This document shows, piece after piece, positions 32,153 to 42,311 of a DNA stretch of 64,000 bases. Position numbers and translations under genes: made by a program. Under the pieces are notes generated by a model. That model made no database searches. It saw only the letters and a list, made by a program, of their open reading frames with translations, and was not told the DNA's origin. Numbering within the stretch: position 1 is the stretch's first letter; each line of letters starts with the position of its first letter. The stretch comes from Bactericera cockerelli (Eukaryota > Arthropoda > Insecta > Hemiptera > Triozidae), in assembly GCA_024516035.1 (NCBI GenBank), contig CM044964.1, forward strand, positions 6,218,716 to 6,282,715, written 5' to 3'.

Positions 32153-33631
32153 GAAGAAAAAATATAAATTTGTAATAACACAGTGTTTTATTCTCATTTC
32201 TGTTATCACTAAACATCCCATGAAATTTCATTCAATCAATTCTCTTTCATTCTCACACAGCACCTTGTCTGTAGTTCTGTAACAATTTCTATCTCGCTTC
32301 GCCTTTCTTCCTTGTCATCTGGAGTTGCAACTGGTTCCTCCATCTCTTCAATTACTTTCAGTTAACAGTTTCATTGCTTTTACGCTATCATCATTTATCA
32401 TTTTGTTCTACAAATGAGTTTGATGCTAATGCAGAAGGTCTTTCATTATAATGTCTAATCTCTTCTTAAAATTCTGCTGTTGTTTTGTTTTTGAATAGTT
32501 GAGTTTCATCGAAATAATAGTGTGGCAATCAAGTTGAATGTTGCTTCTCTAAGGTTTATGAGTGATACTACTCATTCTTCATCCCACACAACATACTTAC
32601 CAATTCTTTCTTCTATTATTTTTGTTTTACTTTCTATTCTCTGCAAGGTATAGAAAGTATTATTATTATTTTTTTTCAATTTCAAGTGAATCTCTTAATG
32701 ATATTATTGAAACGAAATTTGATGGTTGAAAAGAAGATTTGGGAATTCTGAGAGTCTTTTAAATAAACTAAAAATAATTTTTCACTACAAACATTATGTG
32801 AAGCCTTTTAAATCTAAAGTCTGTTTCTGTATAATGTAACAGTTCTATTCGTTAAATTCGTAAATTATCATTTTTTTGCTTTTCTATCGATTTTTTTCTT
32901 ATTTTCAGTACATTTAATTATTTTGTGCCATTTTTCTCTCTTAATTTCTAACATTTATAATGGAATCATTCTTCAATGGAATCATACTTTAAGAAATCTA
33001 TAGCATGATCGTTTTCTGAATAACAAACAGAGGTAATGATTTTATTTCAAAATTCATAGAACACGCTCCTCGACGATCAGAATAAAATCATAAATTCACT
33101 TTTAGAAAATCCTTATCTTCCCAATTTACATACATGCAAATTTCAGTGATAAGTGGTATCATATTTTATTTTCTCCATTTGAGTATTGTGTTTTGTTCTT
33201 TCAAATCACGAAATCTGCTCTGACAGATTTCGTGATGGATAGGTCGGCACTTCTCTCTTTCACTTTCAAAAAATCCTTTCATTTCTAGTTCAAATAACTT
33301 TCAAGTAGGTTTTCACTTTTGAATGAGTAGCTAACAAAGACATTGTTGGGTGTACTTTCATCATGATTCTTGACGAGATTAGTTCTTTCTCACGGACATG
33401 TTACATTATAACCACTTGCACTATTTCACCTTTAATATGTCGCTGGTGGGTACCTACATGATTGCTTGGGAACAGTACACATGTTTTATTTTTTTGCAGA
33501 GATTGAAGTTAGTTTTTAACAATAGCAGTTTCGTCTTTCATTTTTTACAGTAGTGCTTCATTTAGACTGTCGGCTCAAGGCATGGAGTCCCCTCGCGCTA
33601 ACAGTTTAATATAGCAGCTCTTTATTGATTA
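32153..33631. other. Intergenic, nothing recognised
   Basis: AT-rich. Contains a perfect 13-bp hairpin at 33205-33236 (ATCACGAAATCTG, 6-base loop). No frame with a motif. Confidence 0.45.
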
Positions 33632-33780
33632 TATCAAGTACAACTTCTCATTTTTCTGTTTATACTGATTGAAATAGAGAAGTTTTTTTTCAACCTCTAA
33701 GCTTTTTTGGTGTGAATACAGTTGTTGATGGCATGGATATTCAAAACTATTACCTGCCGATGAGAGCAAATTAATAAGCT
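33632..33780 (+). repeat. Dispersed repeat Y
   Basis: ACAACTTCTCATTTTTCTGT to ACCTGCCGATGAGAGCAAAT, interrupted by about 35 extra bases relative to the 26770 copy. It abuts SINE-G. Confidence 0.68.
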
Positions 33781-34036
33781 CGAATGCCCTTCCTAACGCC
33801 AATGATTCTATTTGGTTTTAAAGTCCTGATCTGGACGGGGGTATTACCCTCCATTCGCTGGGAATCGTACCAGCTACCGACATTAACCTCACCCAGCCTG
33901 GGTAGGGCCGAAAATGCCAGCCTCACGTGTTTGGAGGGAACAGAATTTTCTTCGAAAAGTCTGCTCCAACCGGGGATCGAACTCAGGATCTCTGGACTAC
34001 AGGCAGTAGTCACAACCATTACGCCACGGAGGCTGG
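33781..34036 (-). repeat. SINE-G copy (tRNA-like head plus shared core)
   Basis: Read on the minus strand: GCCTCCGTGGCGTAATGGTT (A-box region), CTGAGTTCGATCCCCGGTTG (B box), a linker with TTCGAAGAAAATTCTGTTCC, then the core GGCCCTACCCAGGCTGGGTG ... CCAGCGAATGGAGGGTAA and an end CAGGACTTTAAAACCAAATA. Confidence 0.9.
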
Positions 34037-34539
34037 TATAATAAAAAAATAGTATGTAGTTAGATTATACATACATGAAACTCTCTTAAAACGCTAGGTC
34101 CCACACCTACCTACTTCATATATCACGAATCTGAACATGACAATCTCTTCCCAAGCAATTATGCAAAATAGTTGCAACCAGCAGAAACATGGAGTTGATG
34201 CCAATCATAATGAATTTGCATGTTGGTAAATTGAAGATTTGTCTTATCAGAAACCCTGAACCCTTGAGGATATCTATTTAAATATAAACAATTTAGATTA
34301 TTATTGTTATTAAACACCGTATTAGATATAAATAGACATATGTACAATACAAATGATTATTTTAACAATGAAAAAAATGGAAACAATATATTCCTACAGT
34401 AAAAATGAAAAAGAATAGAAAAATATATAGAAACATGTGTATGTCCTAACAAAAGGGCGGGTTATTGCCTATGGTATTCTCTTTCACCCAACTCTTACAT
34501 TTTGTTTATCACGCTCAGTTTACATTTTTTTTATATATA

Positions 34540-35124
34540 CAGGGTGCGCCAGAATAACCTGACGAGTTTAAAATTTTAACTAACAAGTCATAACTTGTCG
34601 TAGATGGTTGATGTTAGTGTCTTTTTTTTTCCAGTAAAAGCGGATTTAGTTACAATGGAGTCGTGGACACATGCGCATCGTGCTTTTGTTGTAGAGACAT
34701 TTTTTAAAAGTGGTGATTCTGTGGCAATTACTCAGAGAAAGTTTAGGACTCACTACCGAATTAAATCTCTCTGCTTGTGACTATTTTCTTTGGGGTTACC
34801 TCAAAAGTAAAGTCTATATGCATAAGCCAAGGACTGTACATGACTTGAAGAGACTTATTGTTCAAGAACAACTTGCAATACACCTGAATATGCTTGAGAA
34901 AGTCATGGACAATTTTTTGACCAGAATTGACGAGTGTATCAGAAATGGAGGTAAACATTTGACCAACATTATCTTTCACAAATAATTCAAATATTCAAAA
35001 AATCATGTATTAAAATAAATCCGCATGTCTTCTCTTTCAAATAACACAAAAAAATATTGTTCTACCTTAAAATTGCTTGTTTAGTATCATTTTTAAACTC
35101 GTCAGGTTATTCTGGCGCACCCTG
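34540..35124 (+). mobile_element. Tc1/mariner-superfamily element, internally deleted (585 bp)
   Basis: Perfect 31-bp TIRs begin CAGGGTGCGCCAGAATAACC at 34540 and end with the complement at 35124. TA flanks both ends (34538-34539 and 35125-35126). Contents are the two ends of a transposase gene joined out of frame. Confidence 0.93.
34655..34985 (+). pseudogene. Transposase remnant (N-terminal HTH part fused to C-terminal end)
   Basis: From ATG 34655 one frame encodes a short N-terminal piece (ESWTHAHRAFVVETFFKSGD) like the helix-turn-helix start of these transposases, closing within about 40 codons. From about 34755 another frame gives LSACDYFLWGYLKSKVY and a C-terminal helix region ending at 34985. 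The motif before DYFLWGYLK sits at the third catalytic acidic region in the family; the catalytic core ahead of it is deleted. Confidence 0.85.
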
Positions 35125-35126
35125 TA

Positions 35127-35671
35127 CTAATGTTACAACTTTCAATCATACATGATAGTAAACAAAGTCTGATCAAGGTTGGTGATGAAGTCTTTGACCA
35201 TCAATTAAACATTAAAATAAATTAAAAATAATGTTTTTTGTTTTGTTTTAATAATTAGGTTGAACTTTGGATTTGTATTTAGATTAAATTTTAAAAAAAC
35301 TGCTCTAGTAATGATTTCATTGTTTTTAAAGCTAATTTTTCTTTATAAATTATTATATGTACCTAAATTCAGATAATTATTATTTAACATTTTTTATGAT
35401 ATATATTATATTATTATCTAAATTCACACTAACCCCGACATTACTCTATGTTTCACATGATTCATCTGAACTTAATGAATAACATTATTTTTATATTTAT
35501 GTAAATATTAAAAATATTATATTTCTTGAATTTATTTTGCTGAATTTATAGAAAAAAGTTTATTTAATTTCCTTAATAGACTATTCGACATCCTCTATCT
35601 TCGTATTTGAGGTTTCTAATGGATAGCTCCTGGTTTAAATACTATACTATTTTGAATACTATATTACTTTC
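35127..35671. other. Intergenic, very AT-rich, nothing recognised
   Basis: Homopolymer and TTATTA-like text only. Confidence 0.5.
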
Positions 35672-35825
35672 ATGAGGTCAACCTCAGTGGTTAAGAGCAT
35701 TGGTTGCTCAGCCGGAGATTGCGGGTTCGAATCCCGGCCGGAGCGGAAAATTCTGATCCAGTTTTTCCATTTCCCGAATGGCATGGATGCAAAAGTAAAA
35801 GTGCTCTGAGGTAATAATAATAATA
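35672..35825 (+). repeat. SINE-H copy (tRNA-like head)
   Basis: CTCAGTGGTTAAGAGCATTG (A-box region), GCGGGTTCGAATCCCGGCCG (B box) and CCCGAATGGCATGGATGC body. An inverted relative is at 38800-38955. Confidence 0.78.
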
Positions 35826-35931
35826 TAATAATAATATCGCCTTATTTATACTGCCCAATTAGGACTATTAAGTCCCATTATTAAAGCAGTAAGCCTAAGA
35901 CGTATTATTAGGTGGTAAAAATCCCAATTGG
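35826..35931 (-). repeat. SINE-A 3' half
   Basis: ATATCGCCTTATTTATACTG to AGGTGGTAAAAATCCCAA; head missing. Its (ATT)n end is fused to the SINE-H tail. Confidence 0.85.
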
Positions 35932-36065
35932 CATTACCAGAGTAAAAAGAAATTAATGTAATAGAATTAGAAAAGTAAAGGAGGCTCTTAGTAATGCTGC
36001 GCTACCCACAAAAATTGTGAAGAGGTCTTGTGCTTTACCACAAATAAAATCATACAATACAATAA
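35932..36065 (+). repeat. SINE-E 3' part
   Basis: GGCATTACCAGAGTAAAAAG, AAAGGAGGCTCTTAGTAATG and CTGCGCTACCCACAAAAATT match the tail of the 60938 copy nearly base for base. Confidence 0.83.
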
Positions 36066-36137
36066 TAATAATAATAAAAAAAACTCTGAGCGTTAGGTGA
36101 TAGAAAATGCTTCCACTAAAGAGTGTTATTATTATTT
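36066..36137 (+). repeat. SINE-F tail fragment with internal deletion
   Basis: ACTCTGAGCGTTAGGTGATA, GAAAATGCTTCCACTAAAGA, GTGTTATTATT; the CCTCGCCTGGTGG segment is missing. Confidence 0.72.
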
Positions 36138-36197
36138 ATGAGTGTTCGGGGTATACTAGAACAAGGATATTACATGAAGTTCACTAAACGGGAGTCT

Positions 36198-36351
36198 GTC
36201 CCGGTAGGTCAGTGGTAAAGGCGGCACTATGTGAATCCAGCGATGCCAGAGGTCGCAGGTTCAAAACATAGCCGAGACATGACAAGTTATTTGACAAGGG
36301 ACTTGATGGTCTTAATTGGGCAGTATAAATAAGGCGATATTATTATTATTA
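36198..36351 (+). repeat. SINE-A copy with internal deletion
   Basis: GTCCCGGTAGGTCAGTGGTA head through CGAGACATGACAAGTTAT, then directly GGACTTGATGGTCTTAATTG; about 60 body bases are missing. Confidence 0.83.
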
Positions 36352-36410
36352 CGCTTTCTGGATTACCAACCAGACTAGCGCCTTAACCACTTTACTACCA
36401 GTGCATATAG
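36352..36410 (-). repeat. SINE-F head fragment
   Basis: CTGGATTACCAACCAGACTA, GCGCCTTAACCACTTTACTA and CCAGTGC are the complement of the tRNA-like head. Confidence 0.65.
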
Positions 36411-36711
36411 TTACATACACAGATAAGCACTGACTCTGACAATCAATTTAATGACAGACTTCGCGGAACTACCGCTCATCAAGAAAACAAACAAGATGCG
36501 AAATACTTGCTGAAACTAATAGGATTTGTCAAGTACTTGTGGAATACTTCATACTTCAGGATGAAAGGCTCTCAAGGAAACAATAAGTCAATTCCAAGAA
36601 GTTGTAACTTTAACAAAATGGTTTTAGAGTTATTGTTGAGAAATGATTTATGTATATGTATGCGCGCGCTTCCATCAATAATAATCTAGTACAACCAGTA
36701 CAACTTCTAGT

Positions 36712-36828
36712 ACTAAGTACAAAGAATCTATACAAATTCCCACTTTTCTATTTATACTGATTAAAATAGAGAGGTTAGTTGATGGCATGGATTTTCAGAA
36801 CTATTACCTGCTGATGAGAGCAAAACCC
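36712..36828 (+). repeat. Dispersed repeat Y
   Basis: ACAAATTCCCACTTTTCTAT to ACCTGCTGATGAGAGCAAAA; followed by a SINE-G tail scrap (about 36850-36880, minus, AGGACGTTAAAACCAAATAG). Confidence 0.68.
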
Positions 36829-36961
36829 TCGTCCTGTCTACCTCAAGTCAGGACGTTAAAACCAAATAGAATCAATGGACATGAAAGGACCCTAGACATT
36901 GGATCTGGGAGTCCATATAATCCTCTCACCACCGTGATACAGGTATCAATAACTATTTCAT

Positions 36962-37155
36962 GGACACGGAATTAGTATTACCGAAGTTAAGCAAAGTCAA
37001 GCGAGGTGAAGACTTCGTGAGGCTGGCTTTTCAGCCAAACACAGGCTGGGTGAGTTTAATGTAGGTTGTATGTAGCAGGTTTGTGAGTTTTCTGCGAATG
37101 GAAGGTAACACCCCCGTCATGATATAAACATGCAGTTGAAAGCGACATTAAAACT
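36962..37155 (+). repeat. SINE-5S copy, 5'-truncated
   Basis: Begins within the 5S head (ACCGAAGTTAAGCAAAGTCA), then GACTTCGTGAGGCTGGC, the shared core (ACAGGCTGGGTGAGTTTAAT, TTTTCTGCGAATGG) and ATGCAGTTGAAAGCGACATT. Confidence 0.86.
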
Positions 37156-37384
37156 GAATATTACAACAACAAAAAAATTATGTATGCGCTTTTATCAATA
37201 ATAATGGTACTTTATACAGGGTGTCCCATTATAAAAGAGACATTCAAATATCTCGAGAACTACTGACGATAGAAAAAAATCTGTAGAAAATCATTTTCAT
37301 AGCTCTAAAGAGGACATTTAATGTAGACCTCTGGAAGTTTCCCGGATAACCTCTTAAAGTGGCCTAACACATGCTTTGCATTAT

Positions 37385-37532
37385 TTCCCACCCAGTGCAT
37401 AAATTTTTCCTCATTAATTTGAGTTTGTGACCACATTATAATAAGACTTTGAGGGTTAGGTGGTAGAAAATGCTTTGAGCATTAACTTAGCCTGGTGGTT
37501 ACTTTCCACTAAAGAGTGTTATTATAATAGGT
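37385..37532 (+). repeat. SINE-F body and tail
   Basis: CCCACCCAGTGCATAAATTT, TTTGAGTTTGTGACCACATT and TAGCCTGGTGGTTACTTTCC. Lies inverted to the 38060 copy about 0.6 kb away. Just upstream, ACAGGGTGTCCCATTATAAA at 37217 looks like a lone Tc1/mariner-type end. Confidence 0.83.
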
Positions 37533-37709
37533 AACAAATATTAAATGTCCACCCACACTAAGGTGACACAGTCCTCTTTTTTGGGGTATAGACACTAAAA
37601 TTTGGCAGTTATTATTATTATTATTGTTACTTGTCTCCACGTGCAATACAACTTTCTTGTAGGTACAATGGTACAATAAATTGGTACATGTATCAGGTAC
37701 GTAGGTATC

Positions 37710-37856
37710 TTTCTTTCTCTCTCTCTCTCTCTCATTCTCTCTCTCTCTTTCTCTCTCTCTCTATCTCTCTTTCTCTCTCTCTCTCTGTCTCTCATTCTCT
37801 CTTTCTCTTTCTTTTTCTATTTCTCTCTCTTTCTCTCTATCTCTCTCTCTTACTCA

Positions 37857-37887
<31 letters not shown>

Positions 37888-37890
37888 CTC
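37710..37890. repeat. (CT)n microsatellite, about 180 bp
   Basis: Imperfect CTCTCT/TTTCTC tract. It directly abuts a minus-strand SINE-5S-type tail (37891-38015) whose inverted relative at 41706-41860 also ends in (GA)n. The microsatellite is probably that retroposon's expanded 3' end. Confidence 0.92.
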
Positions 37891-38015
37891 AAATTCATTT
37901 TTTGCTGACTCACTCTGCCTAGAAATTTGAGACAGGAGTAGAAATTGTTAACCCATTTCTACACATCTTGGGTTTTTTGGATTTAACGTCGCTTTCAACT
38001 GCATGGTCATAAATG
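37891..38015 (-). repeat. SINE-5S-type tail extended by a (GA)n-ended segment
   Basis: TGCTGACTCACTCTGCCTAG, GAAATTTGAGACAGGAGTAG and TTAACGTCGCTTTCAACTGC are found in reverse at 41706-41845. Confidence 0.78.
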
Positions 38016-38059
38016 TCATAATAATAATTATGATATAATAATAAAAATACCTACTCCTT

Positions 38060-38375
38060 AGGAGAAGGTAACCCCACCAGGCGAGATTAATGCTTAACAC
38101 TTTGTACGCCAAGCCCAAAATCGTGATTTTCCCCTGAGGCCACGATACAAAGGATTGTCTCTCAATATGTGCGACAATATGTGCGAAGTTTGTTTTTCAT
38201 GGGGGGCCACGTTGCTCATATTGAGAGACACTTTGTTACCTCTGTTTTTGTATTTTAGTTGATTTTATTTTTCGCTGTCGCTCATATTGAGCGACGTGGC
38301 GTACAAAGTGTTAAAGCATTTTCTACCACCTAACCCTCAAAGTCTTATTATTATGTGGTCACAAACTCAAATACA
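38060..38375 (-). repeat. SINE-F copy split by a MITE
   Basis: GTAACCCCACCAGGCGAGAT and TAATGC on the left, AAAGCATTTTCTACCACCTA on the right, form the usual tail once the insert is removed. Confidence 0.9.
38098..38310. mobile_element. piggyBac-like MITE, 213 bp
   Basis: Perfect 14-bp TIRs CACTTTGTACGCCA / TGGCGTACAAAGTG, flanked on both sides by TTAA (38094-38097 and 38311-38314), the piggyBac target duplication. A second inverted motif (CTCAATATG / CATATTGAG) lies inside. No coding capacity. Other SINE-F copies show the uninterrupted site. Confidence 0.93.
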
Positions 38376-38454
38376 AACATTTAGTTCGAGCCGATCCATA
38401 GATACCGGATCCATGCGCTATTTATTTGCACATTAAATGGTCTGTAAATATTTG

Positions 38455-38645
38455 TACAACTTGTATTTATTTAGAAACTCTTCATTAGTAGGTAGAACAT
38501 ATATATACAGACAAATAATGGTAAAAATTAAATATAAAAATTGACAATAATAATATAAACAAGGGAAAAAAACAAAATATATACATATGTCCTAACTAAA
38601 GGGCGGGGTTATTGCCTATCGCAATCTCTTCCACCCAACCCTTAT
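38455..38645 (-). repeat. Family L 3' end
   Basis: TATTTATTTAGAAACTCTTC, CAGACAAATAATGGTAAAAA, then GTCCTAACTAAAGGGCGGGG and GCAATCTCTTCCACCCAACC. Read on the minus strand it ends AATAAATAC, as expected for a 5'-truncated LINE tail. Confidence 0.72.
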
Positions 38646-38799
38646 GTACGGTAGCTTGTAGAGGACGCGTACTGTAAGGGATGCCCACGAGAAAGTATAA
38701 TATTCCTTTCATAGGGGAGCAAGATCACAGCACAGAGAGAGAGAGAGAAAACGATTCGACTGTCTACTGACTTGGTTTGGAGAATACGGCTTTTTTTTA

Positions 38800-38955
38800 C
38801 TGTGCCACAGATCCACTTACGCATTACTTCAGGGGACTTTACCTTTACAACCATGCCATTCCGGAGACGGAAAAACTCGGTCAGAATTTTCCGCTCCACG
38901 GCCGGGATACGAACCCGCAACCTCCGGATCAGAAGCCAAGGCTCTTAGTAGGCGT
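38800..38955 (-). repeat. SINE-H copy
   Basis: Complement of the head (GGGATACGAACCCGCAACCT, CCAAGGCTCTTAG) and body (CATGCCATTCCGGAGACGG). Confidence 0.7.
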
Positions 38956-38959
38956 CAAA

Positions 38960-40048
38960 TGTTTGAACTAGAGCATAGCTGTTTTTTTTATCGATACCTC
39001 TGAATATTGTACATTCTTTTCAACACGAGCGTAACTTGTAAGCCATTCATTAATTTTAGAAACTAAAATTACTAGGGCATTCACTGACAAAATAATTTGT
39101 GGAAATTATAGCTCTAGTAGTGGAAATAATCACGTTGCGTTTTTTCGCATACTGCAAGAAAAATGTTGATCAAAATCTGCAATTTTATTTCGTGTATAGG
39201 CTTCAGAGTTCATACTAATTAATATTTTTTCCCGGTGTGAAGTGTGTGTTGTTGCAGAAACTTCATTAATTGCCTATCTCAATTATTATGATTGTCGGTC
39301 TTATAAGGATTATTCCAACCCACTGGTATTGCAAATACATTATCCTTGGTTCGATGCTCAAGAAAGCTGGTGTGAACAATTAAACATCGCGCGACTTTCT
39401 ATTACAATAATAACATTGCAGACTGAGAGAGGCTTTAAATTTCGAGGGACGAATAATGAAACAGGATTAGTAATTTTTATTTATTTATTTTATCTATACT
39501 TTATTTTTTTACAAAACAATCATCAACAAAAAATTAATAAGAATAATTTTTTAAAAAAATATTAGAAGTATGTACAAAAAATATAAAGATCAATTTAATT
39601 TTTAATTAGGTACAATATCATGTTTTGTAATCCGGGGCGAATTTAATGCCTTAGGCATTCTCTGCCATTTTATCGAAGCTGACCCTTAGGCTGGTATGTA
39701 GAGACGATTTTGTAATCCCTATAGGGTTCACTCTAAGGTGGTCCCGAGCTAGCTATAGGGAATACTTCGACCTTGACAATTATTTATTAAAGAAACATCT
39801 GCATGCCCATGCGCACAGACGCTTTAAACAAACGTCTCTGAATAACAAAATCAGCTGAAGGGACAAATGACCCAGGTATCCCTACAGTGAGGACTCTGCA
39901 TAAATCAAATTTTTATTATACATTTTGAAACGGAACAGTGGGAAACGGAACGGAACAGTCAAAATGCACTGTTTCTCTCAAAATATAAACAAACCGAGTC
40001 ACCGACTCGGTGTAGGAAACTTATCAATCAATCAATTATTATTATTAA
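38960..40048. other. Intergenic, nothing recognised
   Basis: Frame 39242-39565 (107 codons) has no recognisable domain and a Lys/Asn-rich end. Nothing else is supported. Confidence 0.4.
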
Positions 40049-40257
40049 GTCCCGGTAGCTCAGTGGTAATGGTGACACTCTGTGAATCCAAAGATTCCAG
40101 AGGTCGTGGGTTCGAAACCCAGCCGGGACATGACAAGTTATCCTCCCATTTGGGATTTTTACCACATAATAATATGTCTTGAGCTTACTGCTGGGATAAT
40201 GGGACTTTAATAGTCCTAATCGGGCAGTATAAATAAGGCGATATTATTATTATTATT
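40049..40257 (+). repeat. SINE-A copy, best-preserved
   Basis: The head (40049-40130) keeps the full acceptor pairing GTCCCGG / CCGGGAC, A-box GGTAGCTCAGTGG and B box GGGTTCGAAACCC. It could almost fold as a tRNA, but the middle is too long and the SINE body follows directly. The tail is (ATT)n. Confidence 0.93.
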
Positions 40258-40440
40258 TAACACTTTATTAATATGGACATATATACAACACAGATAATTA
40301 CAAATTAATATAAAATATAAAAGAATTAAAAAGAGGAAAAAACAAGAAAAAATAAATAAATTTAATTATACATAAAATATGTCCTAACTAGAGGGCGGGG
40401 TTATTGCCTAACAATCTCTTCCACCCAACCCTTTGAATCT
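40258..40440 (-). repeat. Family L 3' end
   Basis: TTTAACACTTTATTAATATG, GTCCTAACTAGAGGGCGGGG and CAATCTCTTCCACCCAACCC. Confidence 0.68.
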
Positions 40441-40824
40441 GGTTGAACTAGAAACTAAAATAGGTTTCTCTAGAAAAAAAAGGAAATCAAAGGGTTAAGA
40501 GATAAATGAGAGTTAATATTTCAGCCTAGGCCGTCTCATTAGTATACCGAAGTACCTATAATCTTTAGACTGAAGCTTCATTGTTGTTCTCGAGATATTA
40601 GTGGTGATTAAATGGAAATAAAATCCAGTATGAAATTAAGAAAACGAATAGAAAAAGAAAGTTTTCGCAAGGATGTTGGTATTTAAAAAGATAGATTGCC
40701 TGCGAATTCAAAGCATTGAAATTTATTGATGGGTAACAGGATTCTAATGATTGTAGGTGTTTCACTTGAACTTTCAAGTTTAACCTAAAGAACTATTAAT
40801 TTTATTGCCTGCAATAGACCTCAT

Positions 40825-40949
40825 TTTTACTTGCCTTATCCTACAATAGGGAAATTATTATATTTGTCGAAAATTTGACCAACCCAGTTTTTCACATTTC
40901 TGGACGAATCATAGCGACAGGATACCAGAAAAGTCGTTTTCGGGCATTG

Positions 40950-40998
<49 letters not shown>

Positions 40999-41228
40999 CA
41001 GAACATGATATCTCGAGAATAGTAAGAGCTAAAGATATGAAATTTGGTAAAGAAAATTATTTTATACACTAGACGAACCATCACGAAACTTTTGGCTGAA
41101 ATCAGGGTCGCAAAAATTGGTTGAAGACACAAAAAACATTATAGAACAACATCTTCTTAAAATAAAAAAATATGAGGGGTTTACTCAGATCATTTTTTTG
41201 ATATTTTAAACTTTTTGGAACACGGCTC
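40825..41228 (-). repeat. Dispersed repeat R2, second copy
   Basis: Inverted relative of 4420-4866 (ATTTGACCAACCCAGTTTTT, TTTCTGGACGAATCATAGC). It contains a (GT)n tract at 40951-40996 where the other copy has (CAGA)n. Confidence 0.8.
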
Positions 41229-41345
41229 CAATCTACCGGTATTTGGTTCATGTGGGTAGCAGGTTTGAGAGTTTCTTGCAAATGGAATGTAACACAACGT
41301 CGTAACGTGACCATGCAGTTGAAAGCGACGTCACCCAAATTTAAA
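41229..41345 (+). repeat. SINE-5S core and tail, headless
   Basis: CATGTGGGTAGCAGGTTTGA, GTTTCTTGCAAATGGAATGT and ACCATGCAGTTGAAAGCGAC. It is fused to R2 at the 5' side. Confidence 0.8.
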
Positions 41346-41451
41346 TAAACCTTGTACTCGTAGCTTAACTTCAATGTATGGACTAATGATAATGAGTAAC
41401 TCTTATAGTATGATTTTTTTTATTAAGATGAGTATTTTTTTTATTATTACA

Positions 41452-41716
41452 AAGCCATGAAACAGGAGCTATACAGTAGACGCTTGTGGTCTGTGCTGTA
41501 GCCTGCCCATCCCGTAATATGCCTCCTCTCGGATGGCGAGAAGTGACACAGTAATTCTCATATAGGTGCTGGGTAAACATGAGCGCACCGGAAGGTATCC
41601 CTTACAAACAATTGTAACCAAATTAAGAATACAAATTTTTGTCAGCACGGAGGATAGAACCCGGGACTTTCCGTATGGCAAGCGAGTGCTTAACCACTGA
41701 GCTAATCGCGCGCTCG
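41452..41716 (-). repeat. SINE-C copy
   Basis: AAGCCATGAAACAGGAGCTA, TGTAGCCTGCCCATCCCGTA and the head complement (GGCAAGCGAGTGCTTAACCA, CTGAGCTAATCGCGC). Confidence 0.88.
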
Positions 41717-41860
41717 TTAAACAGTTGAAAGCGCCGTTAAACCCAAAAAACCCAAGATGTGTAGAAATGGGTTAACAATAAATTTCTACTCCTGTCTCAA
41801 ATTTCTAGGCAGAGTGAGTCAGCAAAAATTAAGACGAGGAGAGAAAGAGAGAGATTTATA
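41717..41860 (+). repeat. SINE-5S-type tail, inverted relative of 37891-38015
   Basis: AACAGTTGAAAGCGCCGTTA, AAACCCAAAAAACCCAAGAT, GTGTAGAAATGGGTTAAC and a short (GA)n end. The next bases (41866-41912) are a SINE-C head scrap (GGGGATCGAACGCGGGACC). Confidence 0.78.
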
Positions 41861-42311
41861 ATACCAATTTTTGTCGGCACGGGGATCGAACGCGGGACCT
41901 TCCGCATGGCAATATTAGATATTTTAGAAGATATTATAATTATATATAATAAAAATTGCTAAAAGTTAGCGCGAAGTGGGCGAAAAAAATAAAACAAAAT
42001 ACGTCATATAAACTTTATTTCGTCCTGATAAAGGCCGGTTGGCTGGCGCTACTTGACAAGTCCTCGCCTCCCGGCGAGCTTGATAAACGCGTAATTCTGC
42101 TAGTACGGTACATTGCATAACTAGAAAGTTTCTAGGCGCATATACAAATACCGAGCACCATTACAATTTTGGAATTATTTTGTTTTTTTTTCGGCAATAA
42201 TTATGATTTTATTGTGTTTTTAAACATTAATTGATTGATCTTTCCTCTTTTTTTTTTACATATATTAAACATATTCAGAAAAAATTTCTTTCTTCATTCA
42301 TGATTTTTGAT

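Noticed and set aside
33771..34041. Paired frames on both strands, repeated at 58230-58649.
   Set aside because: Both are inside SINE-G copies; the similarity is of the repeat and not of a protein family.
37595..37930. Frames of 66 and 99 codons (Arg/Glu or Ser/Leu repeats).
   Set aside because: Purely translations of the (CT)n microsatellite.
40049..40130. A cloverleaf-like tRNA gene (acceptor pair GTCCCGG/CCGGGAC, A and B boxes).
   Set aside because: The middle is too long for a normal tRNA, and the sequence is followed by the same body as many other copies. It is a SINE head.
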